DNA of 44,119 nucleotides from Candidatus Uhrbacteria bacterium. Its GTDB lineage: Bacteria; Patescibacteriota; Patescibacteriia; UBA9934; GWF2-40-263. The stretch is taken from assembly GCA_013204385.1 (NCBI GenBank), contig JABMNY010000037.1:1-44119 (forward strand), in the 5' to 3' direction. The translations under genes were made by a program, and so were the position numbers. Of the stretch, positions 25,990-34,489 are shown piece by piece. A model generated the notes under the pieces. That model was not told the origin of the DNA. It made no database searches and was given only the letters and a program-made list of their open reading frames with translations. The number at the start of each line of letters is the position of its first letter. Position 1 is the stretch's first letter.

Positions 25990-27759
25990 ATGAAACTAAA
26001 ATTTCTTTCGTTTGCTTCAATTTTTGAGGGATTAAAACGCGTTATAGTGCGGTTTCCAATCACGATTGCGTTGTGTGTTGTGGGAACTTGCATTGGTATT
26101 GCATTAATCCATGATGAGAACAATCCAACCTATCTACGTCTGCTCATCACATTAGTACTTACGGTACCTTTATCCGTCGTCGTGACACTCTTTATCGAGG
26201 CGATGGGGTGGAGAAAAGAATGGTCTTGGTTTGGAGTGTTAGCGTTAATTGCTCTTATGTCGGGTTACTATACGTTCCTTCCTGAGATAGATTCACCCGA
26301 GGCTTTTACGTTTTATCTGCGACATGGAATGTGGGTTGCTGGATCTGTTCTGGCGGTAACGTTCATCCTTTTTGTGCGAGAGTCTGGTGTTCAGGCAGTA
26401 TTGCGATTTTGGGAATATGGTCGACGACTTCTATTTTCAACATTTTTAACATGGTTCTGGTCGCTCGCAATTCAATTTGGAATTTTTGCCGCATTGTTTG
26501 CAACGGATATGCTATTTGATTTAGAAATTCCGTCTGAGAGATATACTGAAATATGGGCCGTTATTCTTGGTCTCTTTGCCACAACATTCTTTCTCAGTCG
26601 ACTTCCTCGAAGCTCAGATGATTTGGAAAAAGCTTCATATCCGAAAGAGGTTCGATTATTTTCTCAGTTCGTTTTGGTTCCTTTGGTGCTGGTGTATTTT
26701 GTCATTCTCTATACGTACACAGCAAAGATTCTTTTCACAGGTGAGTGGCCACAGGGTCAACTTGCGTACATCATTCTTGGGTTTTCTGTGGTGGGATTAT
26801 TGACATACATTGCCCTCTATCCACTCCGCACACAGGTGAGCTGGATTCGCCATGCTGGGACGGCTTTGTGTATTGCCATGATCCCTCAAGCATTTATGCT
26901 TTTTTGGTCGCTTTGGTTTCGCGTTTCAGACTATGGAGTGACAGAGAATCGCTATTTTGTCTTCATTTTTGGTCTTTGGTTGATTGGTGTGAGTCTGTAT
27001 TTTCTTGTGAGTCGAGTAAAAGACCTCCGTTTGATTCCTGTGAGTGTAGTCCTCATTATTTTTGTGACATCCGTTGGTCCATGGGGCGCATTTTCAACAG
27101 CAATTCGTTCACAGGTGGGAAGACTTGAATCGATTCTGGAACAGAATGGTCGTTTTGAAGACGGGAAATATGTCGCCTCAGAGATTGAACTTTCAGATGA
27201 AGATATTTCTCAAGTAAGTGCTGTTTTAAATTTTCTTGAAGAGCGAAACGCGTTTAACTCCGTGCAAGTATGGTTAGATGAGAAGGTTGATTTTGCGGAA
27301 ATAAAAGACCGGAAGAGGGGTGAGTACTTTATGCAAGAAGGGTTTAAACTCTCTTACTCTACGCATGTTCCATCCTATACAAGGAGAATTAGTTGGGGAA
27401 GTTACAGAAGCGAGCTTGGAACAGTTGTGGGAGGGTATGAGTATGCATTTGCCTTCGAATCTAGAGGATCGACAACCCAAAGATTTAGAGTGGAAGGAAA
27501 AGATTTTTCAATCACATTGAATGATGGGTCGCAAGAAATAGAAATATCTCTAGACGGAAAGTTGCTCGGGTCCATTTCATTACGTGAGATTCTTCAGCAA
27601 GAAGCGGATGGAAGATTGAGCGATGAACAGCCTACTGTCCATGTTGAATCTGATCAATTTGAGAGTCTGTATGTCCTTGGTTCATTTTCTGCACGTGAAG
27701 AAGATGGAGAGATCAGTCTTAGTTCAACCACAGGAATGATTCTCTTGACCCTTAAGTAG
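25990..27759 (+). CDS. Polytopic membrane protein, DUF4153-like
   Basis: At least 10 hydrophobic segments; overall pattern resembles DUF4153 family proteins (LYPLRTQVSWIRHAGTALCIAMIPQAFMLFWSLWFRVSDYGVTENRYFV). Confidence 0.75.
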   Translation: MKLKFLSFASIFEGLKRVIVRFPITIALCVVGTCIGIALIHDENNPTYLRLLITLVLTVPLSVVVTLFIEAMGWRKEWSWFGVLALIALMSGYYTFLPEIDSPEAFTFYLRHGMWVAGSVLAVTFILFVRESGVQAVLRFWEYGRRLLFSTFLTWFWSLAIQFGIFAALFATDMLFDLEIPSERYTEIWAVILGLFATTFFLSRLPRSSDDLEKASYPKEVRLFSQFVLVPLVLVYFVILYTYTAKILFTGEWPQGQLAYIILGFSVVGLLTYIALYPLRTQVSWIRHAGTALCIAMIPQAFMLFWSLWFRVSDYGVTENRYFVFIFGLWLIGVSLYFLVSRVKDLRLIPVSVVLIIFVTSVGPWGAFSTAIRSQVGRLESILEQNGRFEDGKYVASEIELSDEDISQVSAVLNFLEERNAFNSVQVWLDEKVDFAEIKDRKRGEYFMQEGFKLSYSTHVPSYTRRISWGSYRSELGTVVGGYEYAFAFESRGSTTQRFRVEGKDFSITLNDGSQEIEISLDGKLLGSISLREILQQEADGRLSDEQPTVHVESDQFESLYVLGSFSAREEDGEISLSSTTGMILLTLK

Positions 27760-27773
27760 GCAGAGGAGGGTAC

Positions 27774-27805
27774 AAAAAACACCAGGAAAATCCTGGTGTT
27801 TTTTG
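27774..27805. terminator. Rho-independent terminator (near-perfect, probably bidirectional)
   Basis: aaaaaacaccagga-aaa-tcctggtgtttttt. Confidence 0.93.
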
Positions 27806-27880
27806 GTGGGCGTTGAGGGGCTCGAACCCCCGGCCTTCTCGGTGTAAACGAGACGCTCTAACCAACTGAGCTAAACGCCC
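27804..27880 (-). tRNA. tRNA-Val(TAC), CCA encoded
   Basis: Minus strand GGGCGTTTAGCTCAGTTGGTTAGAGCGTCTCGTTTACACCGAGAAGGCCGGGGGTTCGAGCCCCTCAACGCCCACCA; anticodon loop TTTACAC. Confidence 0.96.
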
Positions 27881-27894
27881 TTATGAAGTAACCA

Positions 27895-27964
27895 ATCCCG
27901 ACGCTCCACAAAGTGGAGGTCGGGACCCCGACACCGTAGGTCGTCGGGGCTGAGCTAAACGCCC
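27895..27964. repeat. Two tandem GC-rich hairpins plus 15-bp copy of the tRNA-Val 5' end
   Basis: CCCGAC-g-CTCCAC-aaa-GTGGAG-GTCGGG, then CCCCGAC-ACC-gta-GGT-c-GTCGGGG, then ctgagctaaacgccc (27950-27964), identical to 27866-27880 inside the tRNA. Confidence 0.9.
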
Positions 27965-28048
27965 ATAACCATCCAAAAGATGGATGCCTGCAAATGCTAT
28001 CGAATTTTGTATGTCTTGGCAAGTGTTGTGTGATAAACTGAAAGAACT

Positions 28049-28300
28049 ATGTCTCCATTCATTCGAATACCGCTTGGGTTTGCCATTATGGTTGTAGGTT
28101 TTCTCATGGTGAAAAATACAAACGTAGTCATCTCCTGGTTTGGTCGCGTTCCGTTTGCTGAGGATAAATTTGGTTCTGGAGGATCCATTTTTTTCTACAA
28201 ACTCTTAGGGGTTTTTGTCTCTTTTCTAGGAATAGCGATCGCCACGAATGTTATTTCTGGAATTCTTGAGGACCTTGCTGGACTTCTTACCCATTCTTAA
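28049..28300 (+). CDS. Small hypothetical membrane protein (two TM)
   Basis: 83 aa, IPLGFAIMVVGFLMV and LLGVFVSFLGIAIATNVI hydrophobic segments. Confidence 0.72.
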   Translation: MSPFIRIPLGFAIMVVGFLMVKNTNVVISWFGRVPFAEDKFGSGGSIFFYKLLGVFVSFLGIAIATNVISGILEDLAGLLTHS

Positions 28301-28384
28301 TTCCCATTTTTGAGCAGTGTCGCTTGATTTGCATGAGGGTCTTTGCTATGGTTTGCGCAAATTCCTCTCATTTCATTTTATTGT

Positions 28385-28810
28385 ATGTCATCACTCTTTC
28401 TTCCGTCCTATTGGTTAACCATGAGTGCTCCTGAAGTCGATGGACTTATTGGGACGATTATCCTTGTCTTGTTTGTTGTGCTGTTTGTTCTCGGAATCGT
28501 TGGTCGTATTGTTGCTTCTCGAAAAGAGGAAGATCGATATAAGCGGGAAGTGGGGAATCGTATCTCGACACTTCTTGTGACGATGGGCTTTTTAGGAATT
28601 GTTCTTTTCTTTTTCAGTTTCGAACAGATTGAGCTTTTTGGAGCGAGGTTTTGGTATCCTACGTGGGTGATCGGTATGCTTGTATGGGTTCATTTCATTG
28701 TGCGCTATGTAAGACGAGATATCCCTGCAAAGAAAATGCGCTCTCAGCTCTTAAAGGAAAAAGCAAAGTATCTTCCAAAAGCTAAACAGAAAAAGAAACG
28801 TCGACGCTAG
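28385..28810 (+). CDS. Hypothetical membrane protein with basic C-terminus
   Basis: Three to four hydrophobic segments; KQKKKRRR tail; start may be 28385 or 28421 rather than 28343. Confidence 0.68.
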   Translation: MSSLFLPSYWLTMSAPEVDGLIGTIILVLFVVLFVLGIVGRIVASRKEEDRYKREVGNRISTLLVTMGFLGIVLFFFSFEQIELFGARFWYPTWVIGMLVWVHFIVRYVRRDIPAKKMRSQLLKEKAKYLPKAKQKKKRRR

Positions 28811-28811
28811 T

Positions 28812-29183
28812 ATGGATGCAAGGAGGAAGTTTGGAAATTTTGGAGAGAAACTCGCTGCAAACTTTTTGGTCTCACAGGGATTCATTTTGAGAGAGGTGCA
28901 GTATCGACAATCATTTGGAGAAATCGACCTTATTTGCCAAGATGGTGATGAGGTCGTTTTTGTTGAGGTGAAAACACGAAACAGTCAGGCTTCTGGCTAC
29001 CCAGAGGAATCCGTGACAGAAAAAAAGATTCAACATCTGATACGAGTTGCAGAACACTATCTTCTCTCTCATCGTCTTACAGAATCTGCGTGGCGGATTG
29101 ATGTGGTGGCAATTGAGTGCCACGCTAAACCACCTCTCATTACACATTTTAAAAACATTGACATTCCTGAGATTCTTTGGTAG
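28812..29183 (+). CDS. YraN/UPF0102-family putative endonuclease
   Basis: GNFGEKLAANFLVSQGFILREVQYRQSFGEIDLICQDGDEVVFVEVKTRNS, restriction-like GE(I/L)DLI..D...VFVEVK motif. Confidence 0.93.
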   Translation: MDARRKFGNFGEKLAANFLVSQGFILREVQYRQSFGEIDLICQDGDEVVFVEVKTRNSQASGYPEESVTEKKIQHLIRVAEHYLLSHRLTESAWRIDVVAIECHAKPPLITHFKNIDIPEILW

Positions 29184-29224
29184 CGTTGAGGAGCTGAACC
29201 TGTCGATTGACGGGTTCATTTGTT

Positions 29225-29358
29225 AATAGAGACCTCAGCAAAAGTGCGTCTTTTCGTCTCACAGGCGCCCGCTGATCCAGTTCTCCCTACGTTTGAGTAG
29301 GGTTCACAGTCTCAGCAGCCCGTTCAACGAAAATCCATCACTTTTTCAGAAGTCTCAA
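29225..29358 (+). repeat. Interrupted-palindrome intergenic element, copy C (130-bp family)
   Basis: GAGACCTCAGCAAAAGTG...CACTTTTTCAGAAGTCTC imperfect outer stem; core nearly identical to copy B. Confidence 0.95.
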
Positions 29359-29368
29359 TAGAATATCT

Positions 29369-30724
29369 ATGTCATCAGCCATTGAACAAGCCATTCGCCA
29401 AATTTGTGAAGAAAAAGGTCTCGCATTTGAGTCCGTGATTGATGCAATTCAATCAGCTCTTGCTGCCGCCTATCGAAAAGATTTTGGTGATAAGAACAGT
29501 AATATTGAAGTCGAGTTTGATCCAGCAACGGCGGAGTCACGTATTTTTGATATAAAAACCGTTGTTGAGGATATTGATCTCGAGGAACTTGAGAAACTTG
29601 AAGTAGAACGTCGTGAACGTGCGGAAGCAATCGCAACACAAATTGAAGAAGCTCGAAAAAAAGGAGAGCGACTTCCTGCTATTTCACTCGATGAAGAAAT
29701 GGGGCAGCGGTATAACCCAAAAACAGACATCATGGTTTCTGAGGCGCAAGTCCTCAAAATGGGGTCAAAAATTGGAGACATTATTCGAACCGAAATGCCA
29801 ACTCCAGGAGAATTTGGACGGATGGCAGCCATGACCGCAAAGCAAGTGATTACACAGAAGCTCCGTGAAGCGGAGCGTGAAGTTATTTTTAGTGAGTTTA
29901 AAGAACACGAAGGGACGATCATGAGCGGAACCGTTCAGCGTCGTGAGGGTCGTATTGTTCTTGTGGACATCGGCCGTACGACAGCTGTGATGCGCTCAGA
30001 AGATCAAATTCCAACGGAGCGCTACAATACAGGAGATCGAATTAAAGTATTTGTCCGCTTAGTGGGTCTTACGACAAAAGGTCCGGAAATTCTTGTTTCA
30101 CGTACAGCCGAGGAAATGGTGCAATCTCTGTTTGAATTCGAGATTCCTGAAATTGGAGAAGGACTTGTTCAAATAAAGGGAATCGCTCGTGAAGCAGGTT
30201 CTCGATCAAAAGTTGCGGTCTCTACATCAGATGGCAATATTGATCCTATTGGAGCATGTATTGGTCAACGTGGTTCGCGCATTCAAACAATCATTGCAGA
30301 GCTTGGAGGAGAGAAGATTGATATTGTTGAATGGAGTGAAGATCCATCAGAATTTATTAGCAATGCGCTTTCTCCTGCGAAGATCACAAAATTAGAATTG
30401 CACACAGAAGATAAAGCCGCTTTTGTGAAAGTAAAAGAAGATCAGCTTTCTCTGGCGATCGGGAAAGGAGGACAGAATGTTCGTCTTGCAGCCAAGATTA
30501 CTGGATGGAAGATTAATATTTCTGGAGATGAAGAATTACAAGAAGAAGTTGCTGAAGCTGAATTACCTGCGTCAGGGGAACTTTCCAAACCTGTGGAAGA
30601 ACCAGTGCTTGAAGTGGATGCAACCCCTGCAGTTCCTGGTGAATCACCGATTGAAGTTTTAGAAGCATCAACAGAGGTCGTTGCAGATGAGACAGAAGTA
30701 TTAACTGAAGAAACTGAAAACTAA
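29369..30724 (+). CDS. nusA: Transcription termination/antitermination factor NusA
   Basis: AIEQICEEKGL-type N-terminus, S1 region GTIMSGTVQRREGRIVLVDIGRTTAVM, KH regions DPIGACIGQRGSRIQTIIAELGGEKIDIVEWSEDP, LSLAIGKGGQNVRLAAKITGWKINI; acidic C-terminal tail. Confidence 0.97.
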   Translation: MSSAIEQAIRQICEEKGLAFESVIDAIQSALAAAYRKDFGDKNSNIEVEFDPATAESRIFDIKTVVEDIDLEELEKLEVERRERAEAIATQIEEARKKGERLPAISLDEEMGQRYNPKTDIMVSEAQVLKMGSKIGDIIRTEMPTPGEFGRMAAMTAKQVITQKLREAEREVIFSEFKEHEGTIMSGTVQRREGRIVLVDIGRTTAVMRSEDQIPTERYNTGDRIKVFVRLVGLTTKGPEILVSRTAEEMVQSLFEFEIPEIGEGLVQIKGIAREAGSRSKVAVSTSDGNIDPIGACIGQRGSRIQTIIAELGGEKIDIVEWSEDPSEFISNALSPAKITKLELHTEDKAAFVKVKEDQLSLAIGKGGQNVRLAAKITGWKINISGDEELQEEVAEAELPASGELSKPVEEPVLEVDATPAVPGESPIEVLEASTEVVADETEVLTEETEN

Positions 30725-30729
30725 ACTCT

Positions 30730-31464
30730 ATGGGGGATTTATTTCATAATGCGCTGTACGTTCCAATTTTTAACCTCTTGGTGTTTTTCTATAACATTTT
30801 TGGAGGAGTTGATATCGGATTCGCCATTATTGCGTTGACCATTGTTATCAAGCTGATCCTCTGGCCATTCATGAGCAAATCGCTCAAATCGCAGAAAGCA
30901 CTTCAAGAGCTTCAGCCAAAAATAGAAGAGCTTAAAGTAACGCATGCAGATGATAAGGAGGGATTGGCAAAGGCCATGATGGAGTTGTATCAAGCGGAGA
31001 AGGTGAATCCACTTGCGTCGTGTCTTCCGTTACTCATTCAACTTCCAATTCTCATTGCACTCTATCAAGTATTGCTTGCAGGATTTGGATCAGAGACACT
31101 TGGTGAGCTTTACGGATTCATTCCAAATCCCGGAGAAATAAATCATATATTCTTTGGGGTGATCGATCTTTCTGTACCAAGTCTTTACCTGGCTGTATTG
31201 GCTGGGTACTTCCAGTTCATGCAGACACGTATGCTCATGCATCGTCGTCCACCCGCTCAAGTAAAGGGGAAGAAGGGATCAAAGGATGAAACAATGCTCG
31301 CGAGCATGAATAAATCCATGCTCATGTTCATGCCAGCGATTACCGTCGTGATTGGAGCAACACTTCCTGCAGGACTCACACTTTACTGGGTCACGGTGAA
31401 TATCGTTTCAATCTTGCAACAACAGTTCGTGTTTTCAAAAATAACTCCTGCGAAAGCAGAATAA
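30730..31464 (+). CDS. yidC: Membrane protein insertase YidC/Oxa1 (short form)
   Basis: GFAIIALTIVIKLILWPFMSKSLKSQKALQELQPKIEELK...NPLASCLPLLIQLPILIALYQV...AGLTLYWVTVNIVSILQQ. Confidence 0.95.
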   Translation: MGDLFHNALYVPIFNLLVFFYNIFGGVDIGFAIIALTIVIKLILWPFMSKSLKSQKALQELQPKIEELKVTHADDKEGLAKAMMELYQAEKVNPLASCLPLLIQLPILIALYQVLLAGFGSETLGELYGFIPNPGEINHIFFGVIDLSVPSLYLAVLAGYFQFMQTRMLMHRRPPAQVKGKKGSKDETMLASMNKSMLMFMPAITVVIGATLPAGLTLYWVTVNIVSILQQQFVFSKITPAKAE

Positions 31465-31500
31465 TAAAACACCCTCCCTTGTGGAGGGTGTTTTATTATT
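31461..31500. terminator. Rho-independent terminator after yidC
   Basis: aataataaaacaccctcc-cttgt-ggagggtgttttattatt. Confidence 0.95.
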
Positions 31501-31548
31501 GGAGAGGTCTCATTGGTTTGAATGGGGAATCAGGATTTTGTACAGAAC

Positions 31549-31576
31549 TTGACAGGGGATTTAGGTCTGTTACTAT
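31549..31576 (+). promoter_or_regulatory. Strong sigma70-like promoter TTGACA-16-TACTAT with extended -10 TGt
   Basis: ttgaca at 31549-31554, TGtTACTAT ending 31576. Confidence 0.6.
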
Positions 31577-31679
31577 GTGTGCATAATACACTAACAGTAG
31601 GGAACTGAGTTTCTCTATCTGGTCGCGAGATTTCCTTGTGACTGGATTCAAGCAACTGAGTGTTCCACCTGGAGTCATT

Positions 31680-32552
31680 ATGACCACTTCACGCCTCCCA
31701 TTCGGATTCTACAAGCCCACCCCGACCGACCACGTGGTCAAGTATCGTGGAGGGAAGATGGTTGCCTCTGGCACCGGTGTCTTGTTTTTGATCACGCCGT
31801 GGCACACCTTCGCACGTGTTCCGACGACCGTGCAGACCATTCCCGTGAGCTTCACTGAACTCACGTCTGATCGTCTGGGTGTCTTCGTTCAAGGTGAGAT
31901 TCACATCCGCCTGGACGTGGAAGCCATGCTCACTCGGCACGACTTCTCCGTTGATCCCTGGACAGGGATTTGGATGAGCGATGATCCGACGCGCCTCACC
32001 GAAGACGCTGGAAAGGCACTGCAGGGGTATGTACGCGCGCTCATCAAAGACCGGACGCTCGAAGAAGTCATTGTGGCCGCCAGTGATCTGGAGACCGAAG
32101 TGCTCTCTGCAATCGCTGTCAACGACGTACGTCTCGCCAAGCTCGGCATGCGTCTGGAGGGACTTTTCATTACCTCCGTGAAGCCCGAGAATCGTCAGCT
32201 TTCCGCAGCCATCGAGGCAAAGAAGCGGGAAGAAATGCTCGCAGGCGCTGACAAGGCAGTCAGTGCACGTCGCATGGATGCCGCCTCAAGTGAGCGTGAG
32301 CTCAAGCAGTACGAAGCGGAGACGGCGCGAGCGATGGAGGAAACCCGTACGGCACTCATCGAGATTCGCAACCGCAACGTGATCGCGGAAGCGGTCGCGG
32401 ACGCGGACGCAGCAGCGAAGAAGCTCGAGCCGTATCGCGACGTTGACCCAGCGGTCTTGTTGGCTCTTGCCATCGAGAAGATGGCTGTGGCAGGTGTGGG
32501 CGAGTTCAACCTCACCTCGGACCTGTTGAGTGCGCTTCGGCGCAAGGAGTAG
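31680..32552 (+). CDS. SPFH/Band-7 (prohibitin/stomatin-like) domain protein
   Basis: FARVPTTVQTIPVSFTELTSDRLGVFVQGEIHIRLDVEAML...EVLSAIAVNDVRLAKLGMRLEGLFITSVKPENRQLSAAIEAKKREEMLAGADKAVSARRMDAASSERELKQYEAETARAM. ATG 31680 with GGAG upstream preferred over the GTG at 31638. Confidence 0.78.
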   Translation: MTTSRLPFGFYKPTPTDHVVKYRGGKMVASGTGVLFLITPWHTFARVPTTVQTIPVSFTELTSDRLGVFVQGEIHIRLDVEAMLTRHDFSVDPWTGIWMSDDPTRLTEDAGKALQGYVRALIKDRTLEEVIVAASDLETEVLSAIAVNDVRLAKLGMRLEGLFITSVKPENRQLSAAIEAKKREEMLAGADKAVSARRMDAASSERELKQYEAETARAMEETRTALIEIRNRNVIAEAVADADAAAKKLEPYRDVDPAVLLALAIEKMAVAGVGEFNLTSDLLSALRRKE

Positions 32553-32555
32553 TGT

Positions 32556-33476
32556 ATGTTCGATCGCATTGTCCTCGTGACGAAGCTCACCCGATTGCAG
32601 GAACTGCTTGCCCGACACCATTCACGGAGTCGTGTGGCATTTTTCCTGGAAAGTCGTGGGGGTTCGATCGACGAGTTCGCTGTCGAAGATGATCGCTACA
32701 CAGGAGCGCTCCGCACGCTCGACAGAGCTCTTCAACGCGCAGAGCTTCCGATTGCTCGTATCGAACGTGCACACGTAAGTCACTTTGACTTTCGTGCAAA
32801 AGATTTGGTGGTTGCGCTCGGACCTGATGGTCTCTTCGTCAACGTAGCCAAGTATCTGAGCGGTCAACCTGTTCTCACAGTGAACCCAGACCCTGAGCGA
32901 ATTGATGGGGTGCTTATGCGACATGCTCCTGAAGCAGTTGCGCGAGTTCTTCCAAAAATTCTTCTGGGTCAGTTCACGACGGAGAGCATCACGCTTGCGC
33001 AGGCAACAACCAACGATGGACAGACCCTTCTCGCGGTCAATGAGTTTCTTGTAGGTCGTCGAGATCAAGGGTCTTCCAGGTACCGATTGACTCTGAAGGG
33101 CCAAGAAGAACGACAGTCTTCCAGTGGCATTCTTGTTTCAACTGGAACTGGTTCAACGGGTTGGATGAAGTCTGTCATGGCAGGAGCCAGCGCTCTTACA
33201 GGTTCTCTGCCTCGCTACACGGTGCCGTTCCCTCGTGACAACAAACAACTATTGTTTGCTGTCCGAGAGCCCTGGGAGAGTCAGTGGACAGGAGTTTCCT
33301 TGACCCACGGTCATGTTCGGTATCGCGAGGAGCTGACCATTCATTCTGAAATGTCTGAGGGAGGAGCGATTTCCTCCGATGGGGTGCTCGAAGACGCCAT
33401 CGACTTCAATGCAGGAACGAGCGTGACGATCCGTGTGGCTGATCAATCTGCCCAACTCATCACCACCCTCCTTTGA
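32556..33476 (+). CDS. NAD kinase-like protein with variant motifs
   Basis: DLVVALGPDGLFVNVAKYL (cf. GGDGT), LLAVNEFLVGRR (cf. NE), GILVSTGTGSTGWMKSV (cf. STPTGSTAY), C-terminal ISSDGV. Confidence 0.7.
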   Translation: MFDRIVLVTKLTRLQELLARHHSRSRVAFFLESRGGSIDEFAVEDDRYTGALRTLDRALQRAELPIARIERAHVSHFDFRAKDLVVALGPDGLFVNVAKYLSGQPVLTVNPDPERIDGVLMRHAPEAVARVLPKILLGQFTTESITLAQATTNDGQTLLAVNEFLVGRRDQGSSRYRLTLKGQEERQSSSGILVSTGTGSTGWMKSVMAGASALTGSLPRYTVPFPRDNKQLLFAVREPWESQWTGVSLTHGHVRYREELTIHSEMSEGGAISSDGVLEDAIDFNAGTSVTIRVADQSAQLITTLL

Positions 33477-33483
33477 CGAGGGA

Positions 33484-33519
33484 CCCCCACGATCGCAGAC
33501 GGCGAACGTGGGTTTTTTT
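33484..33519 (+). terminator. Rho-independent terminator after NAD kinase-like gene
   Basis: CCCACG...CGTGGGTTTTTTT with nested TCGC/GCGA. Confidence 0.82.
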
Positions 33520-33562
33520 GTCCACAGGGTGAAACGGTTCAGCCCTGCTAAGATGCATACAT

Positions 33563-34489
33563 ATGGGGCAGCAGACGGACTTAGAACTTTCGGTGATGCG
33601 TACTATTCTTTGGTTTTCGATGTTTAAGTCAGCTATTACAGTCTTTGAGATATGGAAATGGATGATTACTCCTGAGCGAAGGTATGCGCTTTCTGAGGTA
33701 TATTCTATCCTTGAGAAAAGTTCTTGGCTTCAAATGAAGGTGGATTCACAGGCTGGGTTTTATGTGTTGAAAGGACAAGACAGTCCCGCGTTGATTCAAG
33801 ATCGTCAGGAAAAATTTCTGGATGCAGAGCGCAAATTCAAACGTCTTCGTCGTGTCGCGTCATTTTTTTATCTTCTTCCTGGTGTTCGTGCTGTCGGAGC
33901 GGTAAACACGTTAGCTTGGTGGGGGACAACTCCGCAGAGTGATATTGATCTCTATGTTGTGACGCGGACAGGAACTATTTGGTCTTCACGGTTTTGGTTA
34001 GTTCTCCCATTTTTACTTACGGGACAACGTCCAGAACACGGCACGGAACCTTCTTTGTCGAAAGATCCATTTTGCTTCAGTTTTTTTGCTACGCAGGAGA
34101 CACTCGCACTCGAAGAGCTATGTGTACCACGAGATTATTATATGGCGTTTTGGGTAAAGTCGATCGTCCCGCTATTTGATCGAGATGAGAGTTTTACACA
34201 ATTTCGTTTGGAGAATCGTTGGGCAACACGCATGCTTCCAAATGCGCATGTACGCACACCGCATCATGGGCATCTTCCGAAGCGTCTCCCAAGTCTTCCT
34301 ATACAATGGAAAGTTGCAGAACCCCTCTTTCGATACATTCAAAGAACACGTCTCCCCGTGGAATTGCGTGAACTGGCAAATCTTGATTCCAGAGTCGTCG
34401 TCACCGATGAGATGTTAAAGTTTCATGAGAATGATCGTCGAGCAGAGTATCGCGAGACCTATGAAGAACTTCTTGAGCGCCATTTATGA
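33563..34489 (+). CDS. Nucleotidyltransferase-like protein
   Basis: VRAVGAVNTLAWWGTTPQSDIDLYVVTRTGTIWSSRFWL, a G..(x)SDIDL(x)VV nucleotidyltransferase-type motif; ATGA overlap with next gene. Confidence 0.6.
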   Translation: MGQQTDLELSVMRTILWFSMFKSAITVFEIWKWMITPERRYALSEVYSILEKSSWLQMKVDSQAGFYVLKGQDSPALIQDRQEKFLDAERKFKRLRRVASFFYLLPGVRAVGAVNTLAWWGTTPQSDIDLYVVTRTGTIWSSRFWLVLPFLLTGQRPEHGTEPSLSKDPFCFSFFATQETLALEELCVPRDYYMAFWVKSIVPLFDRDESFTQFRLENRWATRMLPNAHVRTPHHGHLPKRLPSLPIQWKVAEPLFRYIQRTRLPVELRELANLDSRVVVTDEMLKFHENDRRAEYRETYEELLERHL

